Source: JACVRN01 sp036389255 (lineage in GTDB: Bacteria; Acidobacteriota; Blastocatellia; Pyrinomonadales; Pyrinomonadaceae). From it: a stretch of 64,000 bases of DNA. A program made the translations under genes and the position numbers. The DNA lies in assembly GCA_036389255.1 (NCBI GenBank), contig DASVQI010000028.1, forward strand, positions 1 through 64,000, in the 5' to 3' direction. The stretch's first letter is position 1. The number at the start of each line of letters is the position of its first letter. Below are positions 1-9,066 of the stretch, piece after piece. The notes beneath the pieces are model-generated. The model made no database searches, was not told the origin of the DNA, and saw nothing but the letters and a program-made list of their open reading frames with translations.

Positions 1-315
1 TACCTGATTGACGGTTAAGCGGTGCAGCCATGTGGTGAAGGCAGATTCTCCACGGAAAGAGCCTATTTTACGAAATAGCTGGATAAAGACTTCCTGAGCT
101 AAATCTTCGGCTTCGGAGGCGTTCTGAGTCATGCGCAGGCAGAGAGAGTAGACGCGACGGTTATGGCGCTCGTAGAGGAGTTCGAAGGCGGAGATATCTC
201 CTACGGATGCGCTCTGTGCTAACTCGTAATCTGTCGCCAAAGCTGAAAGCCGTGCGGCTGGCGGCTCAATTTGAGAAGTCTGCCATGTGGGAAACGCTTC
301 CGTCTTTATCATCAT
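1..315 (-). CDS. ECF-type RNA polymerase sigma factor, N-terminal part (runs off the window)
   Basis: The reverse strand reads from two tandem ATG codons at 310-315 to the window edge, 105 codons without a stop. The start is preceded by a strong GGAGG Shine-Dalgarno. Residues ~35-100 match sigma-70 region 2 of extracytoplasmic-function sigma factors: a FELLYERHNRRVYSLCLRM stretch, then EAEDLAQEVFIQLFRK and a FRGESAFTTWLHRLTVNQV segment, which form the core-binding and -10 recognition helices. Region 4 lies outside the window. It would direct RNA polymerase to a small stress regulon. No anti-sigma gene is visible because the downstream side is cut off. The gene is divergent from the ligD-like gene. 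Confidence 0.9.
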   Translation of the reverse strand, partial: MMIKTEAFPTWQTSQIEPPAARLSALATDYELAQSASVGDISAFELLYERHNRRVYSLCLRMTQNASEAEDLAQEVFIQLFRKIGSFRGESAFTTWLHRLTVNQV

Positions 316-734
316 GCCCCTCCGCTTACGCTTACGAACCGGCCCGCCCATTTTGTTCCTTCGCACCCCGTTGTCGGTGACGTTCACAGGGCGCTCTGCT
401 TGCGCTTTGCACGAAGCGCCGCAGCGATTTAAGCAATCGTGGTGCCAGCTTCGTGTCAGATAAAAGCGGCTGTAAATAACCCGAATGGCTTGATAACGCC
501 GGATTTTGCGGACTATATGAGGCGGCTCATCACGAAACCGTGTATGGTGTGGGCCGGGCCTTTTGAGCGTGCCCGGCATTCTGCTTGCTGAAGCCCTTTC
601 GAAACGCCTGAACACACGTATAAAATGGTTCATTAACGAACAAACCGGAACTTTCGGGCTGTATGAAACCGGCGCAAAGGAGCGCTTTGACCCTTTGAGC
701 TTGAGAGAGAGAGCCTTTTAAGGAGAGAACTGGA
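316..734. other. Intergenic region between divergent sigma factor and ligD-like gene
   Basis: This stretch of 419 bases has no credible reading frame on either strand. It must hold promoters for both divergent genes, but no convincing -35/-10 pair was found. Only the two ribosome binding sites at its edges are clear: GGAGG near 320 on the minus strand and AAGGAGA near 721 on the plus strand. Confidence 0.5.
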
Positions 735-2330
735 ATGGGCCTTGAGACATATCACAAGAAGAGGGATTTCAGACGCACGCCTGAGCCTAAGGGAAAGCTT
801 TCCAAGGCCAATCGCCACCGCTTCGTGATGCAGGAGCATCACGCCTCAAAGCTGCATTTCGACTTCCGGCTTGAGATGGGAGGCGTCTTGAAATCATGGT
901 CTGTTCCGCGCGGGCCTTCGCTCGACCCTGCGGATAAACGGCTCGCCGTGGAAACGGAAGACCATCCCGTGGAGTATCTGAAATTCGAGGGGCACATCCC
1001 CGAAGGCGAATACGGCGCGGGCGAGCACATGATTTGGGACGAAGGCACCTATAAGCTGGCGGACGGAGGCGACGCGCTTGAGCAGCTTGAAGCCGGGAGG
1101 CTGAATTTCGAGCTTCGCGGAAAGAAGCTGCGCGGCTCATGGAACCTCGTGCGGCTGGGCGGGCGAGAGGGCCAGTGGCTTCTGATGAAGGCGCGCGACG
1201 AGTTCGCGGAAAGTGGCTGGAAGCTTGAGCTGCGCATGCCGGACGCGGGCTTTGAGAAGAAGGAACAGGGAAGCCGCAAGAGCAGGGAGAAAAGCGCCTC
1301 CAAGGCTGGCGTCAAAACTTACAGCACTAAGGAGCGCGTGAAGGGGAAGGCCGTTTCAGCCCGCGCCGCTTTCAACTCAAAGAGCCTGAGCGGAGAGGTG
1401 GATGTAAAAATCGGCGGCGATACTTTACAGCTAACGAATCTGGACAAGGTTTTCTGGCCCGACGAAGGCTACACGAAAGGCGACCTGATACGCTATTACT
1501 ACGAAGTCTCCAAGTATATACTGCCGTATCTGAAAGACAGACCGTTGATTATGAAGCGCTACCCGAACGGCATACGTGGCAGCTTCTTTCACCAGCACGA
1601 CGTGAACGAAGCGCCCGATTACGTGCGTACGGAAGAGATTGACGTGGAAGAGGGACACAAGGTTGATTACATCATAGGCGACAACGTGCAGGCGCTTCTC
1701 TACATGGCCAACCTTGGAGCCATAGAGCGACACCCGTGGCACTCTCGCGTGGCAGACCTCGGTCACCCTGACTGGTTCGTCTTCGACCTAGACCCGTCGA
1801 ATGTGGAGTTCGAAGAGATTTGCGATGTGGCCTTGAAGACGAGAGATATTCTTGAGAGGCTGGGGCTTGAGTCTTACGTCAAGACTTCCGGCTCAAGGGG
1901 CATACACGTCTACGTGCCTCTGAAGCCCGGCCACACTTACGAAGAGGTGGCGGAGTTTGCCGAGCGAGTGGCGGAGCTTGTAGTTGAAGCTCACCCGGAC
2001 GTTGCCACGGTCGAGCGCTCCTTGAAGAAGCGCAAGCGCCGGGCTATATACGTTGACCACATGCAGAACGCGCGCGGCAAGTCTGTCGTCGCTCCCTATT
2101 CCGTGCGGCCCAAGCCGGGCGCGACCGTTTCCGCTCCCCTTGAGTGGAAAGAGGTAGAAGGCAGGAAGATTAGGATAGAGGATTTCACCATCAAGAACAT
2201 GCTCAGGCGCATAGAGCGCAAGGGCGAGTTGTTCAAGCCCGTGCTCAAATCTAGACAGACGCTTCAAAAGGCGCTGGCGCTTCTGGACGAGACGGCGCAG
2301 CCAAAGGGAAGCGGGCGACGAGGGGGATGA
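735..2330 (+). CDS. LigD-type DNA repair protein: 3'-phosphoesterase plus primase-polymerase, no ligase domain
   Basis: The protein has 531 residues. Residues ~10-160 are the LigD 3'-phosphoesterase domain, with the HHASKLHFDFR metal/phosphate motif (H35/H36, H41, D43, R45) and WSVPRGPS. Residues ~180-225 are a lysine- and serine-rich linker. Residues ~232-510 are the LigD polymerase (archaeo-eukaryotic primase fold), with the DLDP metal motif at 351-354, SGSRGIHVYVPL at 385-396 and an APYSVRP segment near the end. The family fills and trims ends during non-homologous end joining. The ATP-dependent ligase domain of full LigD is absent and no Ku gene is in the window, so ligase and Ku would have to be encoded elsewhere. 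The ATG follows AAGGAGA at good spacing. Confidence 0.9.
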   Translation: MGLETYHKKRDFRRTPEPKGKLSKANRHRFVMQEHHASKLHFDFRLEMGGVLKSWSVPRGPSLDPADKRLAVETEDHPVEYLKFEGHIPEGEYGAGEHMIWDEGTYKLADGGDALEQLEAGRLNFELRGKKLRGSWNLVRLGGREGQWLLMKARDEFAESGWKLELRMPDAGFEKKEQGSRKSREKSASKAGVKTYSTKERVKGKAVSARAAFNSKSLSGEVDVKIGGDTLQLTNLDKVFWPDEGYTKGDLIRYYYEVSKYILPYLKDRPLIMKRYPNGIRGSFFHQHDVNEAPDYVRTEEIDVEEGHKVDYIIGDNVQALLYMANLGAIERHPWHSRVADLGHPDWFVFDLDPSNVEFEEICDVALKTRDILERLGLESYVKTSGSRGIHVYVPLKPGHTYEEVAEFAERVAELVVEAHPDVATVERSLKKRKRRAIYVDHMQNARGKSVVAPYSVRPKPGATVSAPLEWKEVEGRKIRIEDFTIKNMLRRIERKGELFKPVLKSRQTLQKALALLDETAQPKGSGRRGG

Positions 2331-2372
2331 CAAACGACAGTTAAAGCTGAAAATCTCGGGAGGGAATCGAAT

Positions 2373-2906
2373 ATGGCTACGGGAATGCAGCGCAAGAACC
2401 AGTCCGGGACGGGCGACGAGCGGCAGAAGACGCGCCGCGTGAGCAAGAAGGATCAGATTCTGGCACTCTTCATGTCGGGCATAAACGAGGTGGAAGACCT
2501 TGCCATGATAACCGGGTCGCGTCCCAGCTACGTAGGCTCGATTCTACAGGAGTCCGGATTGATGAAGGGCTACTTTGACCTTTACACCTCTACGGCTCAT
2601 CCTATGAACGTCTATTCGAAGTTCTTCGCCAACAAGCTAGGCTTCAAGGACATGGATGCCGCGCGCGAGAGCATAGAGGTCATAGACCGCCTTTACCGTC
2701 AGTTCGAGTTTGCCAAAGACCGCGCCGGTCAGCATCACGCGCTCTCTATGGCGCTCACCATGTTCGACCGCGCTCGCTGGACTGGCAAAGGCACGGAGGC
2801 GGACATCTTTCGCGGCTGGCTGATGGCACGCCTCAACGAAGCGGAAATGTTCAGCGAAGAAGAAGAGACGGACGACGAGGAAGAGCAGCAGCTTCCAGAA
2901 GAATAA
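2373..2906 (+). CDS. Helix-turn-helix protein of unknown function
   Basis: The protein has 177 residues. Residues ~22-65 (KKDQILALFMSGINEVEDLA, then ITGSRPSYVGSILQESGLM) look like a winged or resolvase-like helix-turn-helix for DNA binding. The middle (~70-150) is helical without a recognised family. The last ~18 residues are almost all Glu/Asp. It starts 42 bases after the ligD-like stop, behind a GGGAGGG ribosome site, so co-transcription with that gene is plausible. I do not recognise the family. A regulator or a DNA-binding accessory factor is a guess. Confidence 0.6.
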   Translation: MATGMQRKNQSGTGDERQKTRRVSKKDQILALFMSGINEVEDLAMITGSRPSYVGSILQESGLMKGYFDLYTSTAHPMNVYSKFFANKLGFKDMDAARESIEVIDRLYRQFEFAKDRAGQHHALSMALTMFDRARWTGKGTEADIFRGWLMARLNEAEMFSEEEETDDEEEQQLPEE

Positions 2907-2921
2907 AAGGGAAAGTTGGTA

Positions 2922-3014
2922 TTCACCGCAGAGGCGCAGAGAAACGCAGAGGGGGCGCTGAGAATTTAAATCCTCTGCGCTGTTCTCTGCGTCCCTTTGC
3001 GTCTCTGCGGTGAA
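2922..3014. repeat. CGCAGAG-type intergenic hairpin repeat, copy 1
   Basis: The left arm starts TTCACCGCAGAGGCGCAGAG and the right arm ends TCTCTGCGGTGAA, so the element is a long imperfect palindrome. The core contains GAGGGGGCGCTGAGAA, also found in the copies at 5526-5669 and 20272-20405. It fills most of the gap between the helix-turn-helix gene and the oxidoreductase. The outer flanks differ from those of the other two copies. Confidence 0.85.
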
Positions 3015-3037
3015 CGTACATGTTAGAATCTTAAATA

Positions 3038-5527
3038 ATGAGTGAGCATAAGGAAGAAGATAAGGCACGCAGAGAGGATGCGTCCGCGACCGTGACAGAA
3101 GGCACGGCGCACAGCCACTACAGAACCCGAAAGCAGGTCGAAGATGCCGGGTCAAACGGTGCGGGCGACGGCCCATCCGGCTCTGAAGGGCGGGTCACAT
3201 CTGCCCAGCCGCCCGAGGAGCTTGAGGGCTTGAGAGTCGGTGAGCCGGGCAAGGTGGCGGGCGGTGTGGCTGCGGTCACGTCCGCTCTCAAGCACGCGTG
3301 GGGAGAGATGGGCGTGGTGCGTGGGACGCGCACGCTGCTCGAATTGAATCAGAAGGGGGGCTTTGATTGTCCCGGCTGCGCGTGGCCCGACCCGGACGGC
3401 GAGCGCTCGCACGCGGAGTTCTGCGAGAACGGCGCGAAGCACGTCGCGGACGAGGCAACACAAAGCCGTGTCACGCCGGAGTTCTTCCGCCAGTGGAGCG
3501 TCGCAGACCTTTCGCTCAAGTCCGATTACTGGCTGGGCAAGCAGGGAAGAATCACTCATCCCATGTTGCTGCGCGCGGGCGCAACGCACTATGAGCCTGT
3601 GAGCTGGGAAGAGGCTTTCAAACTGATTGCCGGTGAGCTTAATGCTCTTTCATCGCCGGACGAGGCAATCTTTTATACCTCGGGCAGAACCAGCAACGAG
3701 GCGGCCTTTCTCTACCAGCTTTTCGTGCGGCAACTCGGCACAAATAACCTGCCCGACTGCTCCAACATGTGCCACGAATCCAGTGGCTCCGCGCTGACTG
3801 AGACAATAGGCATAGGCAAGGGCACCGTCACGCTCAGGGATTTCGAGCTTGCCGATGCTATCTTCATCATAGGGCAGAATCCGGGGACGAATCACCCGCG
3901 AATGCTCACCACCTTGCAGGCCGCCAAGCGTCGCGGCTGTGCAATCGTCCACATAAACCCACTGCCCGAGACGGGCCTCAACCGCTTCAAGCACCCGCAG
4001 GAAGTCTTTCGCATACTGGGGCAGGGGACGGAGCTTGCAGACCTCTTCTTACAGGTTCGCATCAACGGCGACGTGGCGCTCCTAAAGGGCATCATGAAAG
4101 AGGTGCTGGAAGAGGAGGCGCGGCGACCGGGTGAAGTTTTAGATAGAAGGTTTATTGAAGAGAAGACCGCGGGGTTTGCGGAGTTCGAGCGCGCTCTGAA
4201 GGAAGCCGACTGGGACGAGCTTGTGGAGCAGAGCGGCGTCTCGCGCGAAGAGATGCGACGCGCGGCGGAGGTCTTTATCTCTTCCGAGAGAACGATTGTC
4301 TGCTGGGCAATGGGTCTGACGCAGCACAAGAACGCCGTCGCCAACATTCAGGAGATAGTCAACCTGCTGCTGCTTCGCGGGCAGGTTGGAAGAGCGGGCG
4401 CGGGCGTTTGTCCCGTGCGCGGCCACTCTAACGTGCAGGGCGACCGCACCATGGGCATCTGGGAGCGTCCCACAGAGCAATTCCTGAACAGCCTCGCAAA
4501 GGAGTTCGACTTCGAGCCGCCGCGCAGGCACGGGCTCGATACGGTCGAATCCATCAAGGCCATGCACGAGCGAAGGGCGCGCGTCTTCTTCGCCATGGGC
4601 GGAAACTTTCTCTCGGCCACGCCCGACACTGAATACACGGCTGACGCTCTGAGGCGCTGCCGCCTGACGGCGCACGTCTCCACCAAGCTCAACCGGGCGC
4701 ACCTGATTACGGGAGAGCAGGCGCTGATTCTGCCCTGCCTCGGGCGCACAGAGATTGACCGTCAGGAGACCGGGCCGCAGTTCGTCACTATGGAGAACTC
4801 CATGGGCATCGTTCACTCGTCGCGCGGCCATCTTGAGCCCGCCTCTGAGCAGCTTTTGAGCGAGCCCGCAATCGTTGCGCGACTGGCCGTAGCTACGCTC
4901 GGGAGCCGCAGCCGCGTAGACTGGCTAGGGCTCGTGGCCGACTACGACCGCGTGCGCGATTACATTGCGCGCTGCATCCCGGGCTTTGACGACTACAACC
5001 GAAGAGTGCGCGAGCCCGCAGGCTTTTATCTGCCGAACGCGGCGCGCGAAGGCGTCTTCAAGACCAATACGATGCGCGCCAACTTCACAGTCCACCAGCT
5101 TCCGCGCCACGAGCTACAGCCGGGCGAGTTCGTGATGATGACCATACGCAGCCACGACCAGTTCAACACCTCCATTTATGGACTGGACGACCGCTATAGA
5201 GGGATTTACAACGGACGCCGCGTAGTGCTGCTCAACCCGGAAGACATCAAAGAGGCGGGGCTGGAAGCCGGGCAGACGGTTGACCTCACGAGCCACTTCG
5301 AGGGAGAAGAGCGCACCGCTCGCCGCTTCCGTATAGTTCCCTTCAGCATCCCGCGTCGTTGCGCCGCCACCTACTTCCCGGAAACCAACGTCCTCGTGCC
5401 CGTCGGAAGCGTAGCCGACAAGAGCAACACGCCCGCTTCCAAATCGGTCATCATCAGCATAAGCCCGTCCGACACTGCGACGAGCGAATTCGACTACGAC
5501 CACGTAGACGGCACGGCCAGAGCTTGA
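3038..5527 (+). CDS. FdhF/YdeP-family molybdopterin oxidoreductase
   Basis: This 829-residue protein belongs to the large-subunit family that binds bis-molybdopterin guanine dinucleotide. The first ~75 residues are a low-complexity extension. The family signature follows: CPGCAWPD at 111-118, a further Cys at 129 (EFCENGAK), DYWLGKQGRITHP, and SNMCHESSG at 242-250, with C245 in the usual Mo-ligand region. The C-terminal part (~680-815) is the molybdopterin dinucleotide-binding domain. E. coli YdeP is linked to acid resistance and its electron partner is unknown. No FdhD, electron-transfer subunit or signal peptide is seen, so it is an orphan cytoplasmic enzyme with unknown substrate. Its stop codon overlaps the end of a repeat element. 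Confidence 0.88.
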   Translation: MSEHKEEDKARREDASATVTEGTAHSHYRTRKQVEDAGSNGAGDGPSGSEGRVTSAQPPEELEGLRVGEPGKVAGGVAAVTSALKHAWGEMGVVRGTRTLLELNQKGGFDCPGCAWPDPDGERSHAEFCENGAKHVADEATQSRVTPEFFRQWSVADLSLKSDYWLGKQGRITHPMLLRAGATHYEPVSWEEAFKLIAGELNALSSPDEAIFYTSGRTSNEAAFLYQLFVRQLGTNNLPDCSNMCHESSGSALTETIGIGKGTVTLRDFELADAIFIIGQNPGTNHPRMLTTLQAAKRRGCAIVHINPLPETGLNRFKHPQEVFRILGQGTELADLFLQVRINGDVALLKGIMKEVLEEEARRPGEVLDRRFIEEKTAGFAEFERALKEADWDELVEQSGVSREEMRRAAEVFISSERTIVCWAMGLTQHKNAVANIQEIVNLLLLRGQVGRAGAGVCPVRGHSNVQGDRTMGIWERPTEQFLNSLAKEFDFEPPRRHGLDTVESIKAMHERRARVFFAMGGNFLSATPDTEYTADALRRCRLTAHVSTKLNRAHLITGEQALILPCLGRTEIDRQETGPQFVTMENSMGIVHSSRGHLEPASEQLLSEPAIVARLAVATLGSRSRVDWLGLVADYDRVRDYIARCIPGFDDYNRRVREPAGFYLPNAAREGVFKTNTMRANFTVHQLPRHELQPGEFVMMTIRSHDQFNTSIYGLDDRYRGIYNGRRVVLLNPEDIKEAGLEAGQTVDLTSHFEGEERTARRFRIVPFSIPRRCAATYFPETNVLVPVGSVADKSNTPASKSVIISISPSDTATSEFDYDHVDGTARA

Positions 5528-5669
5528 AATTTCAAAATCAATCACCGCAGAGACGCAGAGAGACGCAAGAGGGGGCGCAGAGAAAAAGATTCAACTCCTC
5601 TGCGCTAATCTCAGCGTCTCTCTGCGTCTCTGCGGTGAATCACTTGTTTAGATTCAAACTGACCCACTA
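5526..5669. repeat. CGCAGAG-type element, copy 2, with long flanks shared with copy 3
   Basis: The core (5542-5638) is a palindrome of CGCAGAGA units around GAGGGGGCGC. The left flank GAAATTTCAAAATCAAT plus the first arm bases is identical, as reverse complement, to the right flank of the copy at 20272-20405. The right flank, ending TTCAAACTGACCCACTA, is the near-perfect reverse complement of that copy's left flank. The core itself lies in the same orientation in both copies. The left edge overlaps the TGA stop of the oxidoreductase. Confidence 0.85.
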
Positions 5670-5742
5670 TCTTTTTGCGCCCTCATTTGTCATAGCGCGC
5701 TACATAGCTTAGGATTCGTCGCGGAGGTTCAAAGGAAAAATA

Positions 5743-7431
5743 ATGAGCACTACAGCTCCCAACAAGATTATCTGCTCTATGGTCGGCATCAGTAAGCATT
5801 ACGACCGCAAGGCAGTCCTCAAAGACATCTATCTCTCCTACTTCTACGGCGCGAAGATTGGCGTCATAGGCTTGAACGGCTCCGGCAAATCCTCTCTGCT
5901 CAGGATTCTAGCGGGGCGCGACAAGGAGTTTACGGGCGAGCTGGTTTTCTCTCCCGGCTACTCCGTGGGCTTTCTTGAGCAGGAGCCGCAGCTTGACGAC
6001 GCCAAGACCGTGCGCGAAATCGTGGAGCAGGGCGTGCAGCCCGTCGTTGACCTGCTCAAAGAGTTCGATGAGATTAACGAGAAGTTCGCGGAAGAGATGA
6101 CGGATGACGAGATGTCGGCTCTGCTTGAGCGTCAGGGAGCCGTGCAGGAGAAGCTGGACGCCGTAAACGCGTGGGATTTGGACGCGCGGCTTGAGATGGC
6201 TATGGACGCACTGCGCTGCCCGCCCGGCGACACGCCAGTCAGGATTCTTTCCGGCGGAGAGAGACGCCGCGTCGCGCTCTGTCGCCTGCTGCTGCAAGAG
6301 CCGGACATTCTTCTACTGGACGAGCCGACGAACCATCTGGATGCAGAGTCAGTGGCGTGGCTTGAACAGCACTTGCAGAAATATCCGGGCACGGTCATAG
6401 CCGTCACGCACGACCGCTACTTTCTGGACAACGTGGCGGGCTGGATTCTTGAGCTAGACCGTGGTCAGGGCATCCCTTGGCAGGGAAACTATTCTTCTTG
6501 GCTTGAGCAGAAGCAGACGCGGCTGAAGCAGGAAGAGAAGGCAGAGTCCGAGAGACAGAAGACGCTTGAGCGAGAGCTTGAGTGGATTCGCATGACGCCC
6601 AAAGGCCGTCACGCCAAGAGCAAGGCGCGCATCAACTCCTACGAAGCGCTGCTCAGTCAGGAGAGCGAGCGCCGTGGAAAAGAGCTGGAGATTTACATCC
6701 CGCCCGGGCCGCGCCTCGGCAACATAGTCATACAGGCCGAGAGCGTCTCGAAGGCTTATGGCGATAATCTACTGATTGACGGGATGACGTTCTCTCTGCC
6801 GCCCGGCGGCATCGTAGGCATCATCGGCCCCAACGGAGCCGGAAAGACCACCACCTTCAGGATGATTACGGGGCAGGAAGAGCCGGACTCCGGCACCATA
6901 CGCACGGGCGAGACGGTCAAGCTCGCCTACGTAGACCAGAGCCGGGACACGCTCAATGCCAACAAGACCATCTGGGAAGAGATTTCGGGCGGCGCGGATA
7001 CTGTGCAACTGGGCACGCGCGAAGTGAACTCTCGCGCTTACGTCGCGCGCTTCAATTTCGGCGGCACCGACCAGCAGAAGAAGGTAGGCGCTCTGTCAGG
7101 CGGCGAGCGCAACCGTGTTCACCTTGCGAAGATGCTCAAGTCGGGCGCGAACGTCCTGCTACTTGACGAGCCGACCAACGACCTTGATGTCAACACCATG
7201 CGGGCGCTCGAAGAAGCGCTGGAAAACTTCGCCGGCTGCGCGGTCGTCATCAGCCACGACCGTTGGTTTCTGGACAGAATCGCCACGCACATTCTGGCCT
7301 TCGAAGGCGAGAGCCGCGTGGTCTGGTTCGACGGGAATTACTCCGAATATGAAGCCGACAAACGCGCACGCTTAGGCGCTGCCGCAGACCAGCCGCACCG
7401 CATCAAGTACAGGCAATTAACGAGAAGCTGA
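5743..7431 (+). CDS. ettA: Energy-dependent translational throttle protein EttA (ABC-F ATPase)
   Basis: The protein has 562 residues, the usual EttA length. It has two soluble ABC ATPase domains and no membrane segments. The first Walker A is GLNGSGKS (43-50), with signature LSGGERRRVALCR and Walker B LLLDEPTNHLD. The second Walker A is GPNGAGKTTT (~362), with signature LSGGERNRVHLAK and LLLDEPTNDLD. The charged linker (~240-320) carries the EttA features WLEQKQTRL and GRHAKSKARI, followed by YIPPGPRLGN, which separates EttA from other ABC-F proteins. EttA binds the ribosomal E site and couples translation to ATP/ADP status. It is transcribed alone and converges on an M15 peptidase gene. Confidence 0.96.
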   Translation: MSTTAPNKIICSMVGISKHYDRKAVLKDIYLSYFYGAKIGVIGLNGSGKSSLLRILAGRDKEFTGELVFSPGYSVGFLEQEPQLDDAKTVREIVEQGVQPVVDLLKEFDEINEKFAEEMTDDEMSALLERQGAVQEKLDAVNAWDLDARLEMAMDALRCPPGDTPVRILSGGERRRVALCRLLLQEPDILLLDEPTNHLDAESVAWLEQHLQKYPGTVIAVTHDRYFLDNVAGWILELDRGQGIPWQGNYSSWLEQKQTRLKQEEKAESERQKTLERELEWIRMTPKGRHAKSKARINSYEALLSQESERRGKELEIYIPPGPRLGNIVIQAESVSKAYGDNLLIDGMTFSLPPGGIVGIIGPNGAGKTTTFRMITGQEEPDSGTIRTGETVKLAYVDQSRDTLNANKTIWEEISGGADTVQLGTREVNSRAYVARFNFGGTDQQKKVGALSGGERNRVHLAKMLKSGANVLLLDEPTNDLDVNTMRALEEALENFAGCAVVISHDRWFLDRIATHILAFEGESRVVWFDGNYSEYEADKRARLGAAADQPHRIKYRQLTRS

Positions 7432-7434
7432 AAA

Positions 7435-7509
7435 ACGGGTGACGGGTGTCAGGTGCCGGGTGACGGGGAAGAAAGAGAATTTACTTTTCTTTTACCCGTC
7501 ACCCGTCAA
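7435..7509. repeat. Heptad-repeat hairpin cassette (GGTGACGGGTG type)
   Basis: The left arm is built of GGGTGACGGGTGTCAGGTGC-like units, the right arm is TACCCGTCACCCGTCA, and an A/G then C/T rich loop (AAGAAAGAG...CTTTTCTTTT) lies between. It fills the space between the convergent stops of ettA and the M15 gene and could terminate both. A cassette of the same repeat type recurs at 62112-62204. Confidence 0.75.
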
Positions 7510-7515
7510 CTGCTA

Positions 7516-8403
7516 TCACCGTTTCTTAGACGACTTCTTGGCGCGTTTCGACGGCTTCTTGGCAGCGCCGCCGCGTGGCATAGACTTGGCTACTGTTTTG
7601 GCTTCTTTGGGGATGCCTTTCATGGAGGAGGCGGTGCTCAGAAGAGCTTCCCATGTGGCGGAGCCGACTATGCCGTCCGCCGTGAGTCCCTTGCTCTGCT
7701 GGAACTTCTTGACCGCAGCGAGCGTGCCCGAGCCGAAGATTCCGTCTGCTCCGGACGCGGACAACAAGCCCGCTCCGGCGAGGGCTTCCTGCAAAGCGCG
7801 CACTGCGTCCCCGCGAGAGTTCATACGCAGCGTGGGATGCGATGAAGATGACCCCGTAGCTCCGGGCGTGGAGGCGGTCGAGCCCGTCGTGGCAGTTCCG
7901 GTAGTGCCCGTCGTCACGGATGAAGGCGATGTTCCGAGGAGCCTTCGCGTAGCTTCCGCCCAGACGAGGTCTAGCTTGTTGCCGCCCTTTCTGTAGAGCG
8001 AGAGGCACTCCGCCACGCTCATGCCCGGAAGCTGTACGTGCGGCTTGTCAACGAACTTCTTCCAGTCGCCGCCCCACTCCAGACCTAGTTTCTCGGCCTC
8101 GCTTCCTATAGTAGTCCAGACGCCGAGCGGCGCGTTCCAGTTCGGCTGCCCGTTGGTGAAGGGCACGAGGTCTACAGCCAGTCCATAATTATGATTGCTC
8201 TGCCCGCCGCGTGCGCGCGTGACCACGGGGCCGGGTCGGCTTCTGCCCTGTGCGAACAGCGCGTCCTGCTCTGCGAAGGTGCGCAGGCCCTGCACCACCT
8301 CTACCTGAAGGCCGTGCTGTGTCAGGGCGTCCAGCAGCATCCCTATGCGATTTGCCAGCTCAGGGTGAATCTTGTCCAGTCTTTTTCGAGAGGCATCGTT
8401 CAT
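7516..8403 (-). CDS. M15-family peptidoglycan L,D/D,D-peptidase with peptidoglycan-binding domain
   Basis: The protein has 295 residues. Residues ~8-130 are an M15 (VanY/endolysin-like) zinc peptidase, with SNHNYGLAVD (zinc ligands H71 and D78) and PHVQL (H122). Residues ~188-255 form a peptidoglycan-binding type 1 domain (NSRGDAVRALQEAL ... DGIFGSGTLAAVKKFQ). The last ~25 residues are a Lys/Arg/Ser tail (KRAKKSSKKR). Such enzymes cut stem peptides of peptidoglycan. No signal peptide is seen, so export or release is unexplained and a phage-endolysin origin is possible. The ATG has a GGAGACAAATA ribosome site. The gene is single and convergent with ettA. Confidence 0.88.
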   Translation of the reverse strand: MNDASRKRLDKIHPELANRIGMLLDALTQHGLQVEVVQGLRTFAEQDALFAQGRSRPGPVVTRARGGQSNHNYGLAVDLVPFTNGQPNWNAPLGVWTTIGSEAEKLGLEWGGDWKKFVDKPHVQLPGMSVAECLSLYRKGGNKLDLVWAEATRRLLGTSPSSVTTGTTGTATTGSTASTPGATGSSSSHPTLRMNSRGDAVRALQEALAGAGLLSASGADGIFGSGTLAAVKKFQQSKGLTADGIVGSATWEALLSTASSMKGIPKEAKTVAKSMPRGGAAKKPSKRAKKSSKKR

Positions 8404-9066
8404 TATTTGTCTCCTTCGATAACGATTCAGCGTCTTAAGGGTAAAAAGCGGCCCATAAAGTCCGAGGCTTTGTATAACAATCTCATGCTAAGCGCAAGAC
8501 TTATACTTTTACAGGCTCTTTTCGCCTGTATGTATCGGATGCGGTCAAGGTGAGACTTGACATGAGGCGTCAGGATGCATAAAATCTCAAACACTTGGTA
8601 CAGTACATGGAAGGCTGTACTCGCGCTCTCCCGCGACACAGGGAGAAGTGCCGAGAGTGGAGCCAAACACTGTGGCTCTCTACAGTTGATACGGTGAACG
8701 TACGCACCGTCTTCCAAAAATTGTGCCGGAGCTTTCCGGCGCGCGCTCCGTCGCCCCACGAGGTTAGCCCTTAGTGGGGCGATGTCGTGTTTAAAGAGAC
8801 TGGTTCAGTGAAACTATGAACCGGTGAATCAATTCCTTTAAATGTTGTTGCAAGCCGGGAGCGTTCGGTCTTATTATGATTTTGGTTCGCCCATAAAAGT
8901 TGGGGCGCGTGTCAGATGATTCCTGCCCTGGAGCTTGGCCGCTCTCCTCTCGGCAATGGTTATCTGTATAAAGTTGGTTCCCCAAGTGGCTCTCGCCGCA
9001 AGCTACGCGGAGCCACAGTTGAGTTGACCCGACAACTTTCGCCAACTGAGGTTCACAAAGATTCCC
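8404..9066. other. 663-bp leader/promoter region between M15 gene and gas vesicle operon
   Basis: No gene is supported here. Several inverted repeats are visible: ACAGGC/GCCTGT near 8511, a 9-bp stem TCGCCCCAC/GTGGGGCGA around 8752-8781, and GGTTCA/TGAACC near 8802. A TGTATAAAG box near 8968 could be a -10 element for the gvp operon, but I see no matching -35. Possible regulatory use is inference. Confidence 0.45.

Noticed and set aside
3038..5527. Respiratory formate dehydrogenase (fdhF) call
   Set aside because: The N-terminal signature is of the YdeP branch. No partner subunits or FdhD are adjacent and there is no selenocysteine site.
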